DNA from: Granulosicoccaceae bacterium
GTDB lineage: Bacteria; Pseudomonadota; Gammaproteobacteria; Granulosicoccales; Granulosicoccaceae
DNA length: 5,369 nt
Direction: 5' to 3'
Assembly: GCA_023301405.1 (NCBI GenBank)
Contig: JALZUX010000448.1
Coordinates: 1 to 5,369, forward strand
Position numbers and translations under genes: made by a program. The notes under the pieces were generated by a model. It worked only from the letters and a program-made list of their open reading frames with translations. It was not told the origin of the DNA and did no database searches. Positions 1 to 5,369 of this stretch are shown in pieces. Position 1 is the first letter of the stretch. Every line of letters begins with the position of its first letter.

Positions 1-24
1 AAAATGAGCAGCTTTTTCGCTGCT
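1..24 (-). terminator. possible intrinsic terminator of leuA (cut by window edge)
   Basis: In minus-strand RNA, AGCAGC and GCUGCU form a six-base-pair stem around GAAAAA, followed by CAUUUU before the window ends. The position, about 150 nt after the leuA stop, suits a transcript end, but the U-tract cannot be judged fully because the window stops there. Confidence 0.4.
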
Positions 25-113
25 ATTAAAAGCACTTGATTGAAAACTCTGCGACTCGCTAGGACTTGTATTTCCGGACAGTCGCCGGCTTATTTGCGAC
101 AACAAGTTAAGGC

Positions 114-143
114 GGCGCCTGAGACAAATTAGTCTCAGGTGTC
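114..143. terminator. stem-loop 30 nt after leuA
   Basis: CCTGAGAC (118-125) and GTCTCAGG (132-139) form a perfect eight-base-pair stem with a six-base loop. In plus-strand RNA the stem extends to 12 pairs (114-143) using two G-U pairs, while in minus-strand RNA the outer pairs become A-C mismatches. Neither side has a U-tract, so it may protect the 3' end of leuA mRNA or belong to a plus-strand transcript rather than terminate by itself. Confidence 0.4.
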
Positions 144-170
144 AAGACAGTTGGCTTAAATAGCAAGTTT

Positions 171-2119
<1,949 letters not shown>

Positions 2120-2150
2120 CTCTTCGCCCTTGATCGTTTGCTTGTAGATT

Positions 2151-2167
2151 TCGTCCTGTGTGGACGA
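2151..2167 (-). promoter_or_regulatory. second small hairpin in the leuA leader
   Basis: TCGTCC and GGACGA form a perfect six-base-pair stem around a five-base loop (ACACA in minus-strand RNA), 11 nt downstream of the stop-codon hairpin. The bases after it (AATCTACAAG) are not U-rich, so it does not look like a terminator. It might be an alternative partner in leader folding, but I found no clear mutually exclusive pairing with the first hairpin. Confidence 0.35.
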
Positions 2168-2178
2168 CGGATACACGT

Positions 2179-2205
2179 AACCCGGAAGCCTTAGGCCGCC
2201 GGGTT
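2179..2205 (-). promoter_or_regulatory. leader hairpin with the leader-peptide stop codon in its loop
   Basis: In minus-strand RNA, AACCCGG (2205-2199) pairs with CCGGGUU (2185-2179). After a single C-U mismatch, GGCC pairs with GGCU (one G-U pair) around a three-base loop UAA, which is the stop codon of the leader peptide. A ribosome that finishes the peptide would melt the hairpin, while one held at the Leu codons about 10-25 nt upstream could leave it intact. This suggests a leucine-responsive switch by analogy with amino-acid attenuators. No U-run follows it, so it is not an intrinsic terminator. Confidence 0.65.
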
Positions 2206-2241
2206 GGTAAGGAGCAATCGAAGTGTTAGGGCGTGAATCAT
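2191..2241 (-). CDS. leucine-rich leader peptide of leuA (leuL-like)
   Basis: A 16-codon frame reads MIHALTLRLLLTNPAA then TAA. Five of the 16 residues are Leu, three of them consecutive (L9-L11). The Leu codons are CTA, CTT, TTG, CTC and CTT, with no CTG. This fits an attenuation leader peptide, where ribosomes slow at Leu codons when charged tRNA-Leu is scarce. It lies about 320 nt upstream of leuA on the same strand, and a sigma70-like promoter (-35 at 2271-2276, -10 at 2248-2253) ends six bases before the ATG. The transcript would therefore begin at or next to the A of the AUG, and no Shine-Dalgarno precedes it. The stop codon lies in the loop of a strong hairpin (2179-2205). The frame is too short to be credible alone; Leu content, position, promoter and hairpin together support it. 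Confidence 0.75.
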   Translation of the reverse strand: MIHALTLRLLLTNPAA

Positions 2242-2247
2242 GTTGGA

Positions 2248-2276
2248 AGAGTATGTCGGGCTTTGCTGGCAGTCAA
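2248..2276 (-). promoter_or_regulatory. sigma70-like promoter of the leuA transcript
   Basis: On the minus strand, TTGACT (2271-2276; five of six consensus bases) is followed after exactly 17 bases by TACTCT (2248-2253; three of six, including the key T1, A2 and T6). Initiation seven bases past the -10 would fall on the A of the leader peptide AUG at 2241. An alternative -10, CATACT, overlaps with only a 15-base spacer and would move the start by only a few bases. The position directly before the leucine leader peptide strengthens the call. Confidence 0.6.
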
Positions 2277-2286
2277 GTAGCATGAA

Positions 2287-2308
2287 GGCGATTGCCATGC
2301 CAATCGCC
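2287..2308 (-). terminator. perfect 8-bp hairpin, possible displaced terminator
   Basis: GGCGATTG (2287-2294) and CAATCGCC (2301-2308) form a perfect stem with a six-base loop. Minus-strand RNA continues UUCAUGC, so the U-tract is minimal and an intrinsic-terminator call is weak. It lies between the MITE-like element and the leuA promoter. Without the 249-bp element it would be about 10-15 nt after the stop of the DUF1989 gene, where a terminator is expected. It could instead be an operator near the -35 box. Confidence 0.35.
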
Positions 2309-2317
2309 CGGTTATTA

Positions 2318-2340
2318 CCTAGCCTGGATTATCCATGAGG
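2318..2340 (+). repeat. left terminal inverted repeat of the MITE-like element
   Basis: These 23 bases match the reverse complement of 2544-2566 with three transitions, at positions 8, 16 and 20 of the repeat. Confidence 0.75.
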
Positions 2341-2432
2341 ATTCGGCGTCCAGAGGAAATCTGGCTAAACAGGTCGGCCAATCCTCTGAGAAACGTGGCC
2401 CGCCACGTGCCGAGGAGGATGGGCCGAGATGT

Positions 2433-2456
2433 GACGCCAGATTTTCTTCTGGCGTC
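2433..2456. repeat. internal perfect 9-bp hairpin of the element (GCCAGAT family)
   Basis: GACGCCAGA pairs perfectly with TCTGGCGTC around a six-base loop. The 14-mer GCCAGATTTTCTTC inside it recurs exactly at 3201-3214, and its start (GCCAGATTT, 2436-2444) is inverted as AAATCTGGC at 2357-2365 within the same element. Confidence 0.6.
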
Positions 2457-2543
2457 GAATAGACACGCTGCTATTTTTAAAAAGGCGCCCAAAAAGTGGT
2501 TTGGAACTGTATACATAGCATATTCGCTAATATTTACTTGTCG

Positions 2544-2566
2544 CCTTATGAATAATCCGGGCTAGG
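2544..2566 (-). repeat. right terminal inverted repeat of the MITE-like element
   Basis: This is the partner of 2318-2340. The next bases outside are CTGGTTAA, and the DUF1989 stop codon (TTA on the plus strand) lies at 2571-2573. Confidence 0.75.
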
Positions 2567-2570
2567 CTGG

Positions 2571-3197
2571 TTAATCGACAACCTGATAGTGAGCTTCAAC
2601 GGTGTTTTTATTATTGATATCAAGAATATCTTGTGGACAACAAGACATCACAGCTATGCAATCGAGTTGGGCGCGCCACAATACGTAGTTTCCGGCGCTT
2701 GAAAGCGGTGCATCAAACGACAATGCGCCGTCTGTCTGCCAGGGAATATTCATGAACAGGTTCATAGAGCACGGTGTAAATGGCACGGTGATGCCGAGTT
2801 CCAGCAATGCAGCGTGCATGTTGTCGCGGCAGTTGTCGTGGTAATCAGTGCAGCCGAGAAGACCGTAGCGCTCGTTATCGCAGGGTGCCATTACGGTGTC
2901 GTGCCGACCTGGAGAGGTATCTTCTTCCAGAGTCATGATGGGACGCCGTCGATTTGTATATAAGTGATCTCCTGCGTCTGGGCACATTTTCAACCACGTG
3001 GCGCGACACTGCTCCATGCCGGAGTATTCAGTGAGGTGCCCGGCGACAAACGCCCAGAAGTCCACCACCTGGTGACCATGTGTGTTGATGATTTTAAGCG
3101 CTTGCCCTTTATTTACATGGACTGCTTTGCCGCGCCGTGCGGGAATAGTGTGTAGATCTGCCAATGTTGTCTCGCTGCTGTTTGAGGCTTGAGACAT
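2571..3197 (-). CDS. DUF1989 / urea carboxylase-associated family protein
   Basis: The 208-residue protein matches the DUF1989 (urea carboxylase-associated) family over its length: IPARRGKAV near 18-26, the core INTHGHQVVDFWAF near 37-50, NRRRPIMTLEEDTSPGRHD near 82-100, YHDNCRDNMHAAL near 119-131, FTPCSMNLFMNIP near 140-152 and SCCPQDI near 185-191. Conserved polar residues such as C116, H120, C123 and C143 could build the metal site known for the family. Paired relatives form a carboxyguanidine deiminase in guanidine use; lone copies like this one are poorly characterised. No urea or guanidine carboxylase, transporter or second DUF1989 gene is in the window, so a guanidine role is only a possibility. 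The frame starts 58 nt after the kelch gene and could share its transcript. A hairpin ends three bases before the ATG, with purine-rich GAAGAAAA in its loop as the best ribosome-binding candidate. The C-terminus is intact despite the adjacent mobile element. Confidence 0.88.
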   Translation of the reverse strand: MSQASNSSETTLADLHTIPARRGKAVHVNKGQALKIINTHGHQVVDFWAFVAGHLTEYSGMEQCRATWLKMCPDAGDHLYTNRRRPIMTLEEDTSPGRHDTVMAPCDNERYGLLGCTDYHDNCRDNMHAALLELGITVPFTPCSMNLFMNIPWQTDGALSFDAPLSSAGNYVLWRAQLDCIAVMSCCPQDILDINNKNTVEAHYQVVD

Positions 3198-3200
3198 CTT

Positions 3201-3249
3201 GCCAGATTTTCTTCGCTGGCGTTTTTGCAGTGGCGACGTGCGATCTGGC
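3201..3249 (-). repeat. hairpin sequence before the DUF1989 start, related to the MITE interior
   Basis: Nearly all of the 58-nt gap between the kelch stop and the DUF1989 ATG is bounded by a seven-base inverted repeat, GCCAGAT (3201-3207) and ATCTGGC (3243-3249). A nested competing stem, GCCAG with CTGGC (3201-3205, 3216-3220), has a ten-base loop. GCCAGATTTTCTTC is identical to 2436-2449 in the MITE-like element and is followed in both by TGGCGT after a two-base offset. Read on the plus strand the short stem is followed by GTTTTT, resembling a weak terminator, but no plus-strand gene is present. Confidence 0.55.
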
Positions 3250-3255
3250 CTTTGC

Positions 3256-5220
3256 TTATTTTAAAACCTCGTGTGAGGTTGATTCTTTACCGGCGGCGCG
3301 TCTTTCACTGCCCGTCACTGCATGCAGCACACCGTCGATGAATGCGGCCGCGCCGCCGTGTCGCCCTGTGTTAAGTGGCGTGAGCTTGCGCCATTCTCGG
3401 GTGTTTACGTTATACGCTTCGACGTCATCGTGTGCCTGTTCGCTGGCCGCAGATTCACCACCAATTACCAGTACATCTGATCCATGTGTGACTGTCATCG
3501 TGCCGGCACGTACGGTGGGAATATTTGCTTCTCTGCTCCACTTACCAGTGTTGAAATCATAAACATTAGTTCTTGAAACGGTCTTTTGAAAGGTGTTTGG
3601 AAAATCACTTTCGCGACCAGCGGCGGCCACCAGTTTGCCATCCGCAATGGCTACAGTGGCGTGGTCTCGTGCATCAGGGGCATTGGCCAGTGTTTTCCAC
3701 TTACCGGTGGCGGGGTTGTATTCGTCAAACCAACCGACGGCGCCGCCAGAGTGTCCGTTAGTATTGCCGCCAAGCAGATAAATTTTACCGTTGTGCACTG
3801 CAGCGCCGGCACCACCGCGTTGTCGATTGGCAGGAATTTCAGAACCTTTGGTCCAGTTGTTATTTTTGGTGTCAAAGATATAGATATTGCTGACAATTTT
3901 CTCGACCGGGTAACAGCAGGTAAATGCACCGACAACATAAATTTTAGTGCCGATCGCTACCGGTTGAAAGTGATGCAATTCCATTGGTGCGTTGGCGACA
4001 GTTTTCCATTGATTTGTCTGTGGGTCATACATGTCGACAGGGCGGGTTTTACGACCACCGATCACATACAATTTGCCGTTGACCATTACACCACCCGCTT
4101 CATGTCTGGCGGTCACTTTGCCATTGGTTTTCAATGTGGTCCATTTGTCGCCAAGGTGATGTGATTCAGTGGTTTCAGCTGGCGCTGTTGGTTCAATGAT
4201 TGGATCAGCGGGTGCTACATTTACTGTGATTTCGCGGTTGTTGTAGAGCTCACCGTCGCTGGTGTTAAGCTGTAATTTGTAAGTTCCTTGCGCAGAAAAG
4301 GTAGCTTGAATGGTAGCGGTATTCAACACTGAAAATACCACGGTGCCAGGCCCTGACGTCTTTGACCAATAGTAGTAAATGTTGCCTTGCGGCAAGCCAT
4401 CATCAGTGGCAGTTGCCGTGATGGTTACTGCTTTACCTACTTGTGTAGACAATGGCTCAATCGCTGCGATCGTCGGGGCTGTGTTGGTTGGCGGTAACGG
4501 CGTTGTCGTAACTGCCGTTGTGTCTTCGATGGGTGTTGATGGTTGAACCGGATCAGTGGTTGTTTCAACAGGATTTGAATTTGGATTTGTCTGCGCTGTT
4601 GGTGTCTGCTCAGCGGCAGGCTGTGGCTCAGCATCATCATTATTTGTGGAAACTGTTGTATCTGCCAGGCGGTCTATCATTATCTGGTCAAGCATCAGCC
4701 CGGCAGTGGCAGCAGTTATTTTAAACAGATGCTCACCCGGTGTTTTTACTTCAATGGTTAACGACTGGCCGAACACATCGGTGTTAATCCATTGCCACTG
4801 ATCATCAAAACCGTTCACGGCAAGTTCAATGTTTCCGTCGTCGCTGCCAAACGTCAGAGTGGTTTGTTGCTCGGGTTGTTGCGGATAGTTGCTATCGTGG
4901 CGTCCGTGCACGTTCAGTGTATAAGTGCCGGTTTCTAAGAATTTGATATCGTAGGTGAGACTGGGTAAACCATTGTCGCTCAATTCAGCACTATCCTGTG
5001 CGACGAGCTTGGCTGCCTGTCCGTTGTCGCTATCGAGTTGAATTGGAAGCCAGTTGAGGGTGGCGCTAGATGAGCGGCCGGTCCAGTCTTCCACTTGCAG
5101 GTTAATGTGGTCAGTTTGAACTTCAATAGGGTTGGTTTCGCTGGTATCTTCGCCAGATGAGCAAGCGGCAGTAAGCAAAGCGGTGGCGGTTAATACAAAA
5201 ACAGTCTTGAAGTTCGACAT
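3256..5220 (-). CDS. kelch-repeat lipoprotein with CBM-like and PKD-like domains
   Basis: From ATG 5220 the protein has 654 residues. Residues 1-20 (MSNFKTVFVLTATALLTAAC) form a lipoprotein signal with a TAAC lipobox at Cys20, so a lipid-anchored envelope protein is predicted. Residues about 30-185 resemble a carbohydrate-binding beta-sandwich (INLQVEDW at its start; WQWIN, GEHLFKI and AGLMLDQI later). A Thr/Pro/Asn-rich linker spans about 186-247, a PKD-like domain about 248-337 (YYYWSKTSGPG, GTYKLQLNTSDG), and six kelch repeats about 360-640, each with a GG/GA strand end and a Trp (W360, W405, W456, W508, W561, W610). This suggests a six-bladed propeller for binding; I see no catalytic residues of galactose oxidase. 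An upstream in-frame ATG at 5262 would bury the signal peptide behind 14 polar residues, so 5220 is preferred, though neither start has a strong Shine-Dalgarno. The ligand is unknown; a glycan is inferred from the architecture. Confidence 0.88.
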   Translation of the reverse strand: MSNFKTVFVLTATALLTAACSSGEDTSETNPIEVQTDHINLQVEDWTGRSSSATLNWLPIQLDSDNGQAAKLVAQDSAELSDNGLPSLTYDIKFLETGTYTLNVHGRHDSNYPQQPEQQTTLTFGSDDGNIELAVNGFDDQWQWINTDVFGQSLTIEVKTPGEHLFKITAATAGLMLDQIMIDRLADTTVSTNNDDAEPQPAAEQTPTAQTNPNSNPVETTTDPVQPSTPIEDTTAVTTTPLPPTNTAPTIAAIEPLSTQVGKAVTITATATDDGLPQGNIYYYWSKTSGPGTVVFSVLNTATIQATFSAQGTYKLQLNTSDGELYNNREITVNVAPADPIIEPTAPAETTESHHLGDKWTTLKTNGKVTARHEAGGVMVNGKLYVIGGRKTRPVDMYDPQTNQWKTVANAPMELHHFQPVAIGTKIYVVGAFTCCYPVEKIVSNIYIFDTKNNNWTKGSEIPANRQRGGAGAAVHNGKIYLLGGNTNGHSGGAVGWFDEYNPATGKWKTLANAPDARDHATVAIADGKLVAAAGRESDFPNTFQKTVSRTNVYDFNTGKWSREANIPTVRAGTMTVTHGSDVLVIGGESAASEQAHDDVEAYNVNTREWRKLTPLNTGRHGGAAAFIDGVLHAVTGSERRAAGKESTSHEVLK

Positions 5221-5266
5221 GAATGACTCGCTAAGATTTGCTGTGATTCGCCATTGTTTCATTTTT

Positions 5267-5290
5267 GATACACGTTAAAACGTGCATATC
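5267..5290. promoter_or_regulatory. palindrome upstream of the kelch gene, possible operator
   Basis: CACGTT-AA-AACGTG (5271-5284) is a perfect six-base inverted repeat, extended by GATA on one side and TATC on the other after a two-base insertion. It lies about 50 bp upstream of the kelch lipoprotein ATG, in the promoter region, and fits a dimeric regulator site. No confident -10/-35 pair was found nearby; TGAAAA and TATGCA spaced by 17 bases is a weak candidate. The rest of 5221-5369 shows no gene that I can support. Confidence 0.35.
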
Positions 5291-5369
5291 TCTCGAAATT
5301 TGGACTTTTCAGTTGTGTGTGAGTTTGATTTGTGAGGTGGTCGATATGTTGGGGTGGGTTTCCTTGGTA

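Larger units (their letters stand above)
2318..2566. mobile_element. MITE-like non-coding element with 23-bp inverted ends
   Basis: The two ends, 2318-2340 and 2544-2566, are inverted copies agreeing at 20 of 23 positions, with consensus CCTAGCCYGGATTAT followed by YCATRAGG. The 203 bp between them hold no convincing gene but several perfect hairpins: CCAGA/TCTGG at 2350-2364, ACGTGG/CCACGT at 2393-2408 and a nine-base-pair stem at 2433-2456. Small size, inverted ends, no transposase and internal hairpins fit a miniature inverted-repeat transposable element or the remnant of a larger insertion sequence. No longer flanking duplication is evident. Both ends carry the palindrome CTAG, which could be part of the terminal repeat or a four-base target duplication. 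I cannot name the parent family. It begins four bases beyond the stop codon of the DUF1989 gene. Confidence 0.7.

Noticed and set aside
140..145. Perfect TTGACA on the minus strand downstream of leuA
   Set aside because: No acceptable -10 lies 16-18 bases downstream, where the hairpin arm sits instead.
2319..2565. Two overlapping small frames (65 and 76 codons) on opposite strands
   Set aside because: Both lie within the MITE-like element, begin or end in its inverted repeats (giving the mirrored MDNPG and MNNPG) and resemble no protein family.
3201..3226. Intrinsic terminator on the plus strand (stem then GTTTTT)
   Set aside because: The stem has only five pairs with a ten-base loop and there is no plus-strand gene to terminate, so I treat it as part of the repeat.
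3586..4164. 192-codon open frame on the plus strand
   Set aside because: It lies wholly inside the kelch gene on the opposite strand. The kelch frame has clear family repeats there, so this is a shadow.
5221..5262. N-terminal extension of the kelch protein from ATG 5262
   Set aside because: It would place 14 residues before the lipoprotein signal peptide, and there is no ribosome binding site before it.

Overview
The window looks like chromosomal DNA of a Gram-negative bacterium, most likely a marine-type gammaproteobacterium. The basis is a long-form LeuA, a Leu-rich attenuation-type leader in front of it, a lipobox-bearing kelch protein with a Thr/Pro-rich linker, and moderate GC. No rRNA or other marker allows a finer placement. 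All convincing genes lie on the minus strand, so transcription runs from high to low coordinates.

In the direction of transcription the layout is as follows. (1) A 654-residue predicted lipoprotein (3256-5220) has a carbohydrate-binding-like domain, a Thr/Pro linker, a PKD-like domain and six kelch repeats. A near-perfect palindrome lies upstream of it. (2) After a 58-nt gap holding a hairpin comes a DUF1989 / urea-carboxylase-associated family gene (2571-3197). (3) A 249-bp element with 23-bp inverted ends and no coding capacity (2318-2566) abuts that gene's stop codon and looks like a MITE. (4) A perfect 8-bp hairpin follows (2287-2308), then a sigma70-like promoter. (5) The promoter sits so close to a 16-codon, leucine-rich leader peptide (2191-2241) that the mRNA would start at or next to its AUG. 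(6) A strong hairpin carries the leader's stop codon in its loop, followed by a long leader region with an 82-codon reading frame that ends two bases before leuA. (7) leuA (171-1868) encodes 2-isopropylmalate synthase, the first committed and leucine-sensitive step of leucine biosynthesis. (8) Two hairpins downstream of leuA may end the transcript.

No CRISPR array, tRNA, rRNA, phage gene, toxin-antitoxin pair or defence gene is visible. The three main genes show no clear shared pathway. The most interesting part is the roughly 380-nt control region of leuA. It pairs a probably leaderless Leu leader peptide and a stop-codon hairpin with no recognisable intrinsic terminator, and has a second upstream frame that may be translationally coupled to leuA. 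Next in interest are the MITE-like element and the copy of its internal hairpin sequence just in front of the DUF1989 start codon.
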